A stretch of DNA of 64,000 bases, from the NCBI GenBank assembly GCA_012934845.2, contig WNNJ02000960.1:1-64000 (forward strand), given 5' to 3'. The position numbers were made by a program, and so were the translations under genes. The stretch is from Pomphorhynchus laevis (lineage: Eukaryota; Acanthocephala; Palaeacanthocephala; Echinorhynchida; Pomphorhynchidae). The notes beneath the pieces are model-generated. The model had not been told where the DNA came from. It ran no database searches and was given only the letters and a program-made list of their open reading frames with translations. Position 1 is the stretch's first letter. The number at the start of each line of letters is the position of its first letter. Positions 43,864 through 58,800 of the stretch are shown here, piece by piece.

Positions 43864-46800
43864 TTAATTAACGTTGTTTATTAATGCAGCACCTCTTAAA
43901 ATCCAATGCAACGGTTCTTCATTGCCAGAATTAAGCTGTATTGATGTGATATAGTTCTCGCCAGTTCTTGTGGTGCGCTTGTAGACCGGGCAATCGTATA
44001 TTTTGGCAACAGTTTTCGAATTTCTTTGTTTTTTATCAACGCCAGATATTCGATTAGCTCGACGTTCACTTTTTATATGTGTTATGTTAGCTGCTATTTT
44101 TTTAGTTTTTGACTGTTCATTCACTGCATACATGTAAATGACGGGCATCAGGTGGTATAAAATTTTATTTACAGCCTCACACAAAGAAGCTTGCTTTGGA
44201 TTCCAAGCCACACCTTCTAAGTACATGCCATATATGTAGACACCCTCGGTAGGAGCCTGTCTAACATCTTCTTTATTCATTCGTGTTACAGTACTTTCTA
44301 AGGTAACAAAATTCAGTGCCCAATCATGATGTGATCGAGTAATTTCTTGTCTCATAGCTGTTAAAAATCCAGACGGATTAAAATATCCAGCAATCCAAAA
44401 CAACTTTGGGCGACCTTTTCGGATCCAATTTTCAAACTGAGTATTTCGAGAAACCAATTCGCTAAACCAGAACCCCAAACCTTCTGAGATCCAAGAATAT
44501 CTTGTCCACATAATCGGAGCACGCCCGTCGTAAATATTATCAACCGTTTGTTTTAATTCATCACTTAAAACAATAACTCCATCTATGGCTAAAATCACGT
44601 CCGTAATTGATTGCGTAATAATATTGAGTAACTTTTGCATCCGGTTTATTTCATGGGTCAAAAATATTGACATAGGCTGTATGGATCCCATAATTTGCAA
44701 TCGTTTTCGAATTTCTAATTCAGATAAATTTTCCGGTAGTTTGGTAAACATCTCAGTAGCTATCCGCTTTACGTTGGTTTCTCGACTTTGATCCAACACT
44801 GATATTAATTCTGATGACGCTTTGGATTCATCTTCATCTTTTTTAAACGATGTTTTTAATAGTATAGGTATAATTGTCGATGACTCATCTTTTGGCTGAA
44901 TGCTAACTATTGTTGATAAGACATAGCTACTTTGCATAATCTGATAGCTCCTGTCGGAATTAGCATGCAACCCGAAAATTCTTGCTTTATCCGTAATTGG
45001 TAGGTTGCTAATAAATGCTAATATGTCCTTCATTTTGTCAGATTGCGGTATTGAGTAAATATTTGTTGGAGGACAAAAATCAAAGCGATCAGTTAAAAGA
45101 GCTTCTTTAAACCATAATTTGCTATAGGATAGAATCAGCCGTCGATCCATATAATCAGTCACTCTACCACCATATTGTATCTCGCCAATCATGTAGCGTA
45201 AGGCCTTCCATGAAATTATAGGATTTTTGTCGTAACGTGCGAATAGATTACCAATATATTTTAGTGACGCTTCCCAGTCTGTTTGACTAAATTCATAGGA
45301 TGCATTCCAACCCATCGAACCATATTTTCTTCGTTCTTGAAACACACTGTGTAAGCATGATATAGAGTATATCAATGAAGGCCATGGTTTTGCACTAATT
45401 GCCTCGATAAATTCCTGAGTTACATTTTGATAAGTTCTGAATAAACCGGCTCGAATTCCCTGTGGAGCTTCATTGGTGAACTTAATAGCGCGTTGTAACA
45501 TTTGTACGGGGAAGTATTTATTATACTCGGTAGTCAGCCATGCTCTGAAATCTTGGTGACTATCAATTGTGTTAAGTTCAACATAGAATTTGTTTAGGTA
45601 TTCAAGACCAAGATGACAATTTTGCAAGAGTATCCAATTGCCGGTTTGCATCGCATGTAGCATTGCAGATCTTGCATGTTGCTCTTGACCTTGTCCTAAT
45701 GCCATAATTGATATCTCCTTGCATTTTTTAGCAGCTATCGACACAATCGAATTAGTGGGATCATTACCACTTGATAGCAAAGCAAGTATAGGCTTCTTTG
45801 AATTACTTTCATTAACTAAATCTTTAATTCTCAATATGTATGGTTGAACAAGCTGTTTACCAATTGTATGAGCAATAAAGGTTTGAGCCGTGACTATAAT
45901 TTTATCAGGACTCCATACACGTACCATTAGTAATATGTCAAACTCATAATTTATACCTTTGTTTAGCGGTATTATCGGATTAGTTTCTTTAAGTTTTGAA
46001 GAGCTTTGCCAAACTTTCCACTGAAATTCGTTTTCTTTTAAATGCTGCATTATATTTCTGAAGCGTGGAGTATGACTTATTTTGACTAAATTCATCAATG
46101 CTACGTTATCAATCCAGCTATATCGTTTGGGAGTGCAACTATCTAAATAAATGCTAGCACCACCTTTAACAAATGCCATAAATTCGTTGATTTTAATATC
46201 ACCAGATCTTAATTTTATTTTCAAGGCAAAAAGTAAAGTAAACAGTAGTCTATCATGACGGTAAATTGCTCTTGAGACATAATTCCAAGTCATTTCTGTT
46301 AAGCGTTTTACGATATCATTTGCTCGTTGATTTGAGTTAGTTGATTTAATGCTATAACTGTTACTATAGCTGCTATCCATTGATTGGTTAAAAATTTCAA
46401 GAAACTGATGAAGAGACGTTTGGTACATGTGATTTACTAACACCATTTCTGTAATTATAAAATACAGTACGCTCCCACGAATTGCAACATACCTGTATTC
46501 CTCACGAGCAAATTCTAATTTTATTCTCGTTTTTTCTGCTATCATCATCTTCTGTTTTATATCATTAGCAGTAGATTTATTCTCATTTAGTGCTCGTATA
46601 AGTTCCAAATCGTCTAGCACGGATCCTTTAATACTTGTTAATTTTAGTAGCAAACTATTTTCAAGTTCTTTCAACCGCTTTTGGTTTGCTGGCATTTCTT
46701 TTGCTGTGATTACTCGTTCTCTTCCAATTTGCGCTCGTTCGTGGTTTATTACAATTGCAAGTAATTGCTCTTCCGAACCAAGCATAGTTACTGCAAAATC

Positions 46801-49800
46801 AATAACTGCACATCGTGCAAATTTTTCTGGAGGAAATTCTGGATTTGATAGTTTTGTCGTAATATACAACATAAAGTTGTCATTCATATCAACATCCCTG
46901 TCTCCAATTTTACATTTCATCGAAGTTCCTAATTTAAAGTACTTTTTGTCGAGCACGTAATCCATCGTTGGGTCCAGTTCTTCTTCAACATCTTCAATAA
47001 GAAGTGTTTGGCCACCTGGCAAACATTTTTCAATCTGATCTCTGAAAGACTTTGAGTTTAACTGTGTTATTATCAGATCATTTTGAGATTCTTTTTTAGC
47101 AATCCATGTTTTACCTTGTAACTGAGGATCAATGAGTAAAGGATATCTATTATTTTTAGTAATGATTATTCCATTCTCAGTTGACAATCTATCGGTGGGT
47201 AAACCTTCAAGATTCCATTCATTTATGCAGGCCTCATCAACCATATTATTTACAATATCAAACCTATCTGTCAGCGGAATTCTTTCTTGTCTTATAATTT
47301 TTAGCCAATTTTCTGTCAACAGATTCCTGAAATTTTTGCTAAACGGTCCTGCATAACATATAAATGTTGTAGCTAAGAGAACGTCTCCAGGTAGTCTATT
47401 AATTGTTCGTTCTAAATATATACTCTGTCCACTCCATCGCTTCCTTTCGTCAGTTAGACCATCAATCAAACTTGCTGCTGTATCTCGTCGATGTTGTAAC
47501 GCATCATATTGATCTTGAACTACTTTTTTCTCGTCAATTGCCTTCTGATATTGAACAAGACATTTCTGAAGGATCTGACTGGTCGTTTGGTAATCTCCCT
47601 CTGCCCTGTTTAACTTCAACTGTGCTTTCTTGTGCTTGAATTCTAGTTTACGCACATTGTTTATGAGCGGTAAAACAGCTTTGTTTTTATCATAGTATTG
47701 CTCCATTTTCTTTGCCCAATTTGTCAGGGGAGCCAGATTTTTGAAAACTTTGTAAGCCATATTATAATCATATCCTACATATTTAAAATATGATCCTGTT
47801 AACTCCAGGATTTCATCGTTGAGCTCATCAGGATTAAGTTCGTATAGCATTTTCATTATCTGTGGATAACTAAGCATTTTGCTTATTTCACTATTGTTTG
47901 TATTGTAAAATGGGGGTAATTTGCTACCTACGTTCGTGTTTATCGTAATTGAACCAACTCTGTATCTTAAAAGTATAAGAATGGAATCAATTATGATCAT
48001 TATTAACTGTGGTGGGTTGGGAAGCTTTTTTAAATAATCAATATCTGGTTTCGTGATTTCAAGTAAAGCTTTTTTACATTCGTCTAGTACATGCTTTGCT
48101 GGCTCCATCTCTCGGTCAGCTGCCTCTTTTTGTTCGGCTATTATTTCCACGATTGACTCTGCATCATGCTTTATTTTTTTTACATGTTCCTCCTGTTGCT
48201 CGGCGTTTTTCTTTATACCCTCAGTACTACGTAATTCTTCTGACGCAATAGAATTTAAAGCCTCGATTTCTTTCTCCTTTCCAACCAGCTCTGCTGAAAT
48301 TGAATTAACTTGTTCAGCTGCTTTATGCAGTTTGTCGATTCCAATTTTCATCTTTGTTTTTTCTTTCTCTAGGTATTCTCTTCTTTCCATATGTTGTTGT
48401 TGATAACTAGTAATAAATGATAGGAACGATTTCGGAGTTACACTAATAAGTCGTCTAGTAAGTTCAAAATATTTGTAACATGTTGTTGAAATATCATGAC
48501 GAATTTGACTCATTACTTTTATAACGGCAGTTTTTGTACTCGGTCGACAGTCCATCTCAAATTTCTGTAGATAATAACTACGCACACTAGTTAACGCTTT
48601 AATAGGCCATTTATGATACCAATCAATAGTACATCCACTGATAAGACCAGGAAACTTCATTGCCCTCTCTCTAAACCGTTTTTTCTCTGGTGACAAACAA
48701 AGAATAATGTGAAGATTAGCACGTATTTTTTGCCGATAATGCTGCATTAAGGTTTCTTTCATGATAATGGATTTAGGATTCATTCTTTTGATACTAAAAT
48801 CCAGCTCATTCAAAACAGGCTCGTTATCTTCTTTTCCTAGCAAGCCTGGAATTTCTCCGGTATTCAACATATTATTAACATATTCAAGATACTGCTCGTC
48901 GTTAATATCAGTATCCACCAGAATAAAAGAGACACCTCTTTCACTCTTAGGCACCATCTTATACAAAAGACGCATATCTTCTAGAAACGAAGTTACATTG
49001 TAAATTCTTGTGAGCATAATCTTAAAGATTTTATGACCGCAAATGTAAGCAGCCAAAGCAGCCATCGATCGTTTTCCTGAACCTCCGATGGCTACAAGCA
49101 GCGCGTGTCCTTTAGGCTTTGTTATTATTTTTGATACTCGTAGCAAATGTTTTATTGAATCATCGAAAAATACAATATCCATGATATTGCCTTTAACTTC
49201 CACGTTCATTCTTTCCATGTTATTTTTAAGAATATTACGTATAGTCTCCATATCTAAAACACGTTCATATAATCTTGGTTGTAAACTATCTCCGGCTTCA
49301 AAATTATCGACATTATCGTCGGTTACTTCTATTTTAGCTCGTTGAAAGTCACAGTATAAGTCATCTTCATATGAGTTAGCTATGTCTCCAGATTTTTTTA
49401 TTGATATTTTAGCATCAGACCGTGAGGATCTTACCCCAACGGCATTTATTGTGTGTCTACTGCTATCTCCAAAGCTGGCAAAACTTTCCCTCACTGAATT
49501 AGCACCCGCTTCTTGTTCGATCTCCTTCTCTATTAATCGATGTGTAGGCTTAGCAGTTTCATCATTGAGAACGGTTTTAAACCACTCAATATCAGATTCG
49601 ATAATTAGCCTATCTGACAAAACTCGTGAGCAGTCGTGTCTCCATAAATGAACTAACTCCTTAACAGTTGAACACTCTGAACTACTGATTCGAATTATTC
49701 CCTCCCATATTTTAGATAAATCTCTTAAATTAAATATATAGTGGAACTTGGCAGGAGTTGGCAGCATTTTTAGTTTAACTGCTTGCCATATTTGCCTTGT

Positions 49801-52800
49801 GGCCTCCACAATACAGCTACATGCATTAATAATGCCCATGGAAAATCCTCTACTTTCATAAAAGTTGTTTGCAATTGACATAAATATTTTCTCTGTAGCT
49901 TCGTTTTCTGGTAGAGTACAATTAAAAGTGATAAAATGCCTCCTTAGTCGTTCTGGAATATTATTACGACCGCCACCCGGCTTTATCATAGCCGCTAAAA
50001 ATTGAATATCTACTATATTTGTCCATTCGCAAGGTTTATCTAAGCTGTAGAATCCGTTAAATTCGATAACCTCGCGAACAACTTCGTTAGCTGTTTGATC
50101 TCCCCATTTATTTACCATAGGCATACTTAAATCGTCAATGAATATGGTCATATGCTTATTTTCTGCTGGTCCGATAGTGTTCGCAACGCGCTTGTCGAAA
50201 TAACTTTCAAGTGTGCGATGGATCTGATTTGGTGTTGTTGCTGAGCTGAAATTCATTGTCCTACATTCGTGTACTGTAGCGTCATAACTAGTTGACATAA
50301 AATTATTGATAATGACCGTTTTCGCGGTGCGTGGTTCTCCAACGAGTAAAACCGGCTTTTTCTGCCTAGCAATTGAATCTACCAGATACATTGTTCTTAC
50401 ATTGTCGACATTAGGAACTAAAATTTTTGAATATTCAAGAGGCGATTCACTTTCCATTGGATATTTCCAATCATTTACTAAGCGAGACCAATGTTCCCAA
50501 ACACCTTCTTTACTTACAAAGTGATCAAATACAGATTGTGTACAGTTTCCTACAATTGTATTTGAAAAACTTTGGTTATTCAAATTCAACTGATCACTTA
50601 AATTATCTCGTATAAAAACTTCCAGTTTAGAACGATCATCAAGCTCCAAAAGTGCACCAAAACTCAAAATAATTGTGAAAGAACTAAGACGCTTTAAAAC
50701 ATCGTCATTGCCGTTATATTGATCAAACTCCGCATTCATCCCGTCAGTTAGACTTAGCATCTGTGAAATGTAGTTACATTCATAAGCAGACATTGTAGGT
50801 GATAAATATATTCGTACATACTGTTCTAGTTTATCGAAGACATTGTCAAGTACTTTGTAAATCGCATTATTGTATTTTTTATCTTTATATGAAGCTAACC
50901 ATGATTGTGTAATAGCACGCCATGATAGAGTCGATCTGCTCATGTATAACATACCGTTTCTGGACACCGTTGCAGGACTGGCATTATCAATATTATGCAC
51001 TTCAAATATTACTTTGACATTCGTAACCATTGGTATTCTATCACCATTTGCCAATGTTTGCAATTTGTTATCATCTAAAACTGAATTTAAATTCTCGATC
51101 CAAACAGCGTAAACAGGACCATCCAATACCATCCACCAGGATTCCTTTCTTTGTTTCTTAACACTGTTACTGTACATTTTAAGAAATCGTCTCCATAAAA
51201 TAGAGAATCCTCCATCCGACCAATCGTTAGTAGCAACGTCTAGTTCGCCGAACATTTGTGCCGATGTTATCGCCTTTGGATTCATTCGATATTCTCGTGT
51301 CAGTGTTCCCATAATCGTTAGCGCTCCTTGCAGCACTGTAATGCAAGATGATTTACCGACACCACTAGGTCCAAGCACCAGTATACCGTGACGAACAAGT
51401 TGTGTATCATACAATTGAAGGATCTTCAAATTCCAATCTGCATGATTGCATAGATTTAGTTCGTTACATTTAAAATCAATTGCTACATGCAAATCATTTT
51501 TATTGTCTGCTTTTATGGCGACTGACGGAAACAAATCGTTAAGTAGTGATAGAAATGGCGGTTTATCTTCATCAACTAATTTCGATATATTCATATATCT
51601 TAAAACTATGAGAACAGCAACCGATTCTTCTTCAGCATTTTGTCTCTTTGCAGTGCCCAGTGTTCTTAAAACAGCACGAACATTTCTCACACCAAAATCG
51701 TAGTGAACTTGCTTACTGAGTTGATCCTCACATAATTTATACAGTAAATAGAATTTCTGAGATAGTACCACATTGTTTTTGAATCCACAACTGGCCAATT
51801 TAACACGTATTATAATCTGTCGATCTGGGACCATCAGTGCGACAACTCTGAAATTAACTTTTATATTCTCAGGCAGTTCTTGTCTACCCGCGTATCCTGG
51901 ATTCATTGTTATTATTATCGCGAAAGAAGTATCCATAGAAATTCGTTGACCGTCTGTGAATAGCAATTCACTGTGCCGGTTTCGTTTTGCATGTAACAAT
52001 GTTTGAATCTGCTGGGCTGCCACGGATAAAGCAGGCAAATTTATTCTGTTAAATTCGTCAAAGCATCCCCAGCAACCTGATCGGGCTAAGCCTTCAAATG
52101 TTTTACTAAGTCCTTTGTAATCAAATTGTTCTGAACATTTAAGTACAATACAGTACTTTCCTATCGATTTTGCCATGTCCTTTGTTGTTTCGGTTTTGCC
52201 TGTACTTGCTGAGCCAGCTGGACTGCCACCATAGCACATTCCTAATGCTTGTGCTAATGATATATAACACCTATCTGTCAAATGTGTTATTACTAATCGT
52301 TCACTACACCCAAGAAACTCATTCCCGTACATTAAATCTACGTCGGTAATACTAACAACCATCGAATTCGTAACGTCTTCATAATAAAATCTACTTTGTT
52401 TAGTCCAGTCAAAATCGCGAACATCTTTTAAATTTAGGTTTACTAGGTCGCTAAAAACATCTCTTTGATGAATATGTATAGTTATGTATGTGTCATATTT
52501 TAATCTGTTCATTGATGATAGATCATATACAGTTATTTCAATTAGTTGGTCGAGAAGCAGTTGGAAATATTTGCTAGCCTTACGAACAGAGTTACCTGTT
52601 TTTAGCTGATTTTTTATTGCATTTTCGCTAGTCGCTGTCCATAGTAATTGTAGTATGATTGATCTAAATTGTTGGTTTTCCTCTAAAAAGAAGGATTGTA
52701 AATCAAATTCGCTATTCCCCATGGAAGCTACGCATTTCTGCATTCTAGCTTTAACTGTGTCCTGACAAGACAGAAGAAAATCACCAAGCCACTCTTCAAC

Positions 52801-55800
52801 AGTAGTTTTCTTAGTATACACAGGACGCACCAGCTTCAATACTTCATTATCTTCACTCTGTATTGCTAGAATACCTGAATGTTGCTGTGATTGTCCGCTT
52901 GATTTAGCCGCGTAATCTTCCGTTTCTTTGCTAGATTCGTTAAATTTAACTGAATTTACACTTTCAGTGAATGCATTGAAATATGGCTGTAACTTTATAG
53001 GTTCCGAAGCTTGACCGAGAATTTCTAATAGTACCGCATCAGATAGAAAGTAAAATCGCGGAAAAATCAATCTTTTTGATTCAAGATATCCTGCTAATGA
53101 CGTTTGACACATGTCCAATTGAGATAGCATAAAATCTAACATTTCAAGATTATTATCGTAAGATATACAACATGACAATATGTTCGGCGTTTCTTTCACT
53201 TTTGTAATCATTTTTAACCACATTTTATCCACTGCATTAAATTTCCGTGCTTCCAAAGGCAATTGTCTTGAAATATCTCCTCCTATAAACACTGCTTCCA
53301 AGTATACCCATAAATTATGAACTTGAATCCATTTAGTCTTAACTTCATAAGTAATCGCTAAACCATCAATGCATTTTTGATTATCAACCTTGAAATGTTC
53401 ATTATAGCGGTTTGAAGCCAAATTCGCCAATATTAGATTTGAATCTTCAATTGCTGATATTGCCTCTGATGTATCTTGACCTTTAAGTATTATGTTTACT
53501 CTCATTTTAAAAGGGGCAAGTTTAAATTTTCTTGTTCGCCATTCAGATTCAAGCGAATTAAGTTTGGCTTCGATTTCTTGTTCTTTCATTGCACGAATAC
53601 ACACATCTTCTAACTGTTCTTTCTTTTCAATAATTGGAATACCAACTAACTGTCCTACTTGGAAAGCATCGTCCGAAACATTTAAATGTATATTAAAAAT
53701 TGATTCCATGTTTTGCCGGTGCCGTATTTGCATAGCTTTCTCGGATAGCATTTCTAAAAGCGGAATCTTTTCAAGAAATTCAGCTATAAGCTCAGATAGT
53801 TCTCGGTAAGCTGGCCACTTTTTGAGACTAGTTGGCATTCTTTTACAGCGTGACATTAAGTCCGATATTTCGTCTGTCATTGAGCTAATGTTAATTTTTG
53901 ACAACACTGTATCTTTGAACCTATCTATGGTTTGGTTGGCCTGATCAAACAATGCGTAAATACGATTAAAACTGGTAAGCTCTTTCTTTAGAAAGTACAG
54001 TCTATTAAACTTACGATGCGGTAAATTGAACAGTTGCTCGCCTTCATATAGAGATCGGTGTCGATGCCATAAGAGATCAAACTTCGAGCTGAACAATCTC
54101 ATTCTATCGCTTGCTTCTTTAGCAGCGACTCCTTCTATCATTGGTCCTTTAGTTTGGTATTGATTGTCAAATTCGTTAAGTTCGCTACTGAATACTTCAA
54201 TGTCTTTTAATAGTTCATTTACGAACATGCTGCTAGATTTTAAAATGTCATAATGTGCTAATCCAACTTTTGCTATTAATTCTTCATAACTGCGTGCAAG
54301 CTCCTCAGACTTATCCGTGATATTAAATGGCCGCAAGCTTTGCTGTGCTTCAGGATAATGATAAGCTATTGCATTAAAAGCTGCACGTAACTTCATACAA
54401 GATCTTTCTATTTTAGGTTGATAACTTCGTTTTGCGTTAATTGCAGATAGAACGGTCTTAAAGTCATCTACAGAACAAATTACCTTGTCTAGATTGTTTA
54501 TTAATCGCTGCATAAGCATATGAATACTTGGTGCATTTTCAATTAACAGTTGTTGAACGTGTTCACGTGCTTTTAGTTTTCTATTTACGGCTTGTTGAAC
54601 GATATCACTTTTAAAAGATGTCGTGATTAGCTTTACTAGAAAGACGTTTTGATAATCTTCAATATGTTGTATAGATTTTACCATATTGTCAAGTTCACTT
54701 AATCCGTTAAGTATGGACATAATTTCAAAATTTTCCCTTCTTATAGCTACAATTTTATCCGATATGGTTTCATCTGATTGCCAAATATAACTGTATTTAT
54801 ATAAATACTGCAGACTACTTTCAAACATTTCTTTATTCATAACAATGCAATTTGATAAATCCTTGTAAATTCGGTTTACCTCAACATCTGTGCGAATATC
54901 ATTATATAAAACCGCCGGAGGTAACTCAAATAAATTATATACATCAGTGGATTTTGCATTTTCAGGAATGAATTTACAATCCAAAGTAGACAATTTCTTT
55001 AAGATTAATTGAAATACGTCGATATCTCCTCGCATTGCATCAAGTCTCCCAGGGTAGTCTATGCAGTGAATCATGTCCGCTTTCAATTCCTTCGATTGAC
55101 CCCATCTCTTGACTCCTTTTGAAACATTTAAAATATATTGCACCACCTGATTCACGCTATGCTGCAATTTATCTACACTCGGACTCAATTTTATTATTTG
55201 ATCCTCTAAAATAACATCAACACAGAAGACAAGTGTTTGTACATGTTCATCATTTAGAGCATCAGAGCTTTGAACGTATAAAGCTGTTTTACATTTTTCA
55301 TCTTTATTTAAGTGAACACGTTTTCTACTGAATAAGTGTTCCCGAAGCTTGTCTAACGAGTTTATTGTTATATAAATTAATCCTTCAGTCATACGTCCTT
55401 CATAGTAATTCCATACCCGTGCTATTTCACCATTAATTTCTTGCAATTGTTTACCGTCTTCATTCGACTTATTTTCGCTGTCTTCTATGGTTTGCTGAGA
55501 TGTTGGCAAAGAACGTAGCTGATGGATTTTTCGAAGACCTTTGTCGGTCAAAGCAAATGTCTGAACAATAGATCGTTGTGGCTTTCCAAGCCTTCCAAGT
55601 TTCACTGTTGACCCATGACACGGTCGAAAATTCATTGACCCAGCCTGATCATCACATGCCTCTGTAAACATTTCAATTAAATCTAAAACCGCGTTTTCAA
55701 TTTTGGAATTTAGTGCGGCAATACTAACGGCGGCAGTTAACGTGTCCTTTTTCGTTAGTTGAGCAAACTCTTCTAAAGTAAGACATTGATGTTTTTCGTT

Positions 55801-58800
55801 AACTTGTTGCCCGTTATAATTGGACATGTGAGTTTTTGATGTAACATTTGGAATTGTCATCAAATAAATGTTAAATAATGTATCTAAATGTCTATGAATA
55901 CGATTCACTACTAGCCATTCAACTCGATAGACGAGATTTTCCATCATATCGACTTCCAGATCACACTGTTCTGTGTACTTTGTTAACCCCGGTGATTGCC
56001 AGTTGTAAATAATCTTACCTTCTTGGAGTAAACTATATAATTTAGACGGGTACTCACAAAACAGTTTTTTAATGACATTTCTGTATGTTCTTTTAGATGA
56101 ACGAATTTGAATATCATTATAAATTCTTACTATGTGTCTTAACCGATAAGCATTAGCCTCTAAATTTGACCAATTATTAAGTAAGTCAAAACATATAGAT
56201 GGACATGATATGTTCATATCAAGTAATTCCCGAATTGTGTGATCTGCACATTCAATAAATGGATCAAAGTTTAGGTGGAAAAGCGATAATCCATTCTTCA
56301 AAGGTATGTTTTCAGCTATTTTATTTAGTCGAAAGAATGTACTATAATAATTTTGCTTGCTATCTTCGTGTTGATTTTCAATAAAAATAGGAGACTTCAA
56401 AGCATTCAGAAGATGTTCTACTGATTTCAACCAATGTCTATGTGTAAGTAACTCATGCATGGTGAGCACTTGTGCTCTTTTATCAAATTCTCGTTTGAGC
56501 AAATCTTTTTCGGCATCGGAAATGCAATCGACACTTAAAATTTCATTTACTGGCTTCTTAATTCGGTAATACAATCCCCGAACCCATTGAATTTGCGATA
56601 CTGTATCATAAGTGGTGAGATTAAAATAGCTCGCGTTCCTTTTCTCATGTTCATATATCGACATTACCAAAGAAAATTCCGTGTTAATAATGTATAAAAC
56701 AACTTCAGAATATAATTTAATCACACATTTTCTTAGATCATCTATTTTCATAGATTTTATACTTTTAAGACATCGCAACACTTCGTTGATGCTTCTGCAT
56801 TTACTTTTAAAAATTTTGTGAACTCGATACTCTAAGCTTTCAATAAAAGCTTTATTCAAAATATCTAGATCCGAAAGAAAGATATCTTTATACCATCGTT
56901 TAAAAGTAGGATCTTCCTCCTCAAGAAGAAGTGTGTAATGTTCAGAAAAACTGCCTGGACGAGCTATCAGCTTACTTAGCAATTCTTCAAGATGTTCCGC
57001 TTCCATCGAAAAATCTCTTAATGTAACCTTGTTAAGTTGTGATCCGTATTTCTTAATTGTATTCCGGACATGAATTATTTTCTGAATTCGCAGTAGAAAC
57101 ATGTTAATCGGGCTGAAGGTATATTCTGTTGAAACATTATCTAACGCTTCCATAGCCATAAAAACGTGACCTATTAAAGGCATTGAAGATGCGGCCTTTT
57201 CTGGTGTCCCACTTACGATCATTTTCAAAAGTTCGTTAGTTAAATCAATGTGCATATGACAAACTTCTTCTACTAATTTAAATGTTTGATCCTTTATGCT
57301 AATAATATTATCCACAACATTACAAGTAAGACATTTTTTACAGCATTGCACAATTTGCGAACACAAACAAAGCAATAAATCACTAATGTGCCGAGGTTCT
57401 GAATAGTGTCTGGATACTTTACATATAAGTTTGACAGAATGCATCAGTAACGGCAAAAATTGTTTTACCATAGCAAGATCACTACCGTATATTGGACTAC
57501 TTATCTTTGATAATGATAATAAGTATTTAAAATTTTCTTGGGCTTCACATAAATTACTTACTAATCTTTTTTCACAATTAAACCATTCAAGCAACTTATT
57601 GCTAGATATAGCATCCCTTAACAAATACACATTCACCTTATGTCTTGGATGAGATACAGTTTTGAGCAAAGTGGCCAGTTGAACATTGGCATTTCGCCAA
57701 AATTCAATCTCGGCATCGAGTCCAGTTAGCTTTACTTTCTCGTTACTTGGACAAGTAACCGTTCTCCACCTTATTTCTGTCAGCAGTGATAGCACATATT
57801 TAACTTTGTTCATAATCAATTCAAGATAAAGTTCCGATTGTCGCACAACCGATGGAATCACTGATAACTCAAGTATTATGGACGCGATGTCCTGTGCATT
57901 TTCTAGTAATAATACTGTTCGTTCTAATAAATGTTGACTGTTGTAATCTATATTGTAATGGATTGTTCCTGATTGCGTTAATTTATAAGTTAGTGATGAT
58001 GGTAATGCCAGCTGAACATTTCGAAATGACTGTTCCGAAGAATTAAGAATTTGATTTGTTAGATTGAGTGATTGTAATAACTTGCCAATAGAAGATCCTT
58101 TCATTTTCGATATTATTGGCAAATATACCTTCTGTAATAACATGCATGCGTTAGCAGCGACTGACGATATTTTATATTTTACTTGATTGCTAGTGACAGA
58201 TTGGAAATTACTAAAAATATCGTTTAATGTTGGTGTAACTGCAAATCGAAACGTGAATAGTGATCCGAAAGAATCATTAGATTCGTTTCTTCGTTCAATG
58301 TCATTATTGTGACGATATTTTGGGAATATAACAATCATTATTCCTACACTACCTGGCGGTAATGCTGATATCGATTCATTTATAAAGACACTCACCTCTT
58401 TGTTAAGGATGTAATTACCGTCGCCATTATCTGTCCAAGCGACGACTGATATAATAATAGCTTCATCGATATTCTCTGTAAAAACGTTTTCACTTACATG
58501 CTCATTTGAAATCTTTATGCCAATATCAGATTTTGACACGTTTTCCCGTGATATTAAACTTTTAGATAAACTTGATTTTTCACTGGCTTTAACGTTCGAT
58601 GAACAAAACTCTATAATTTTTTGTAATTTTAAATCATTTTCCAATATTTTAGAAATTATTGTATATTTGTCGATGCCCGATGAAATTGTTAAGATGTCAA
58701 TAATTTTATCAATTAAAGATCCTGTCTCCTCATTTATTCTTTCCTTGTAGTTAACAATTGATGAAAAAATTAAAGAAGAAATACTATTAACTCCACTTAA

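Noticed and set aside
48053-48403. Plus-strand Ser/Phe-rich 116-codon frame opposite the dynein stalk
   Set aside because: It is the antisense shadow of the coiled-coil coding sequence (Glu/Lys codons read backwards).
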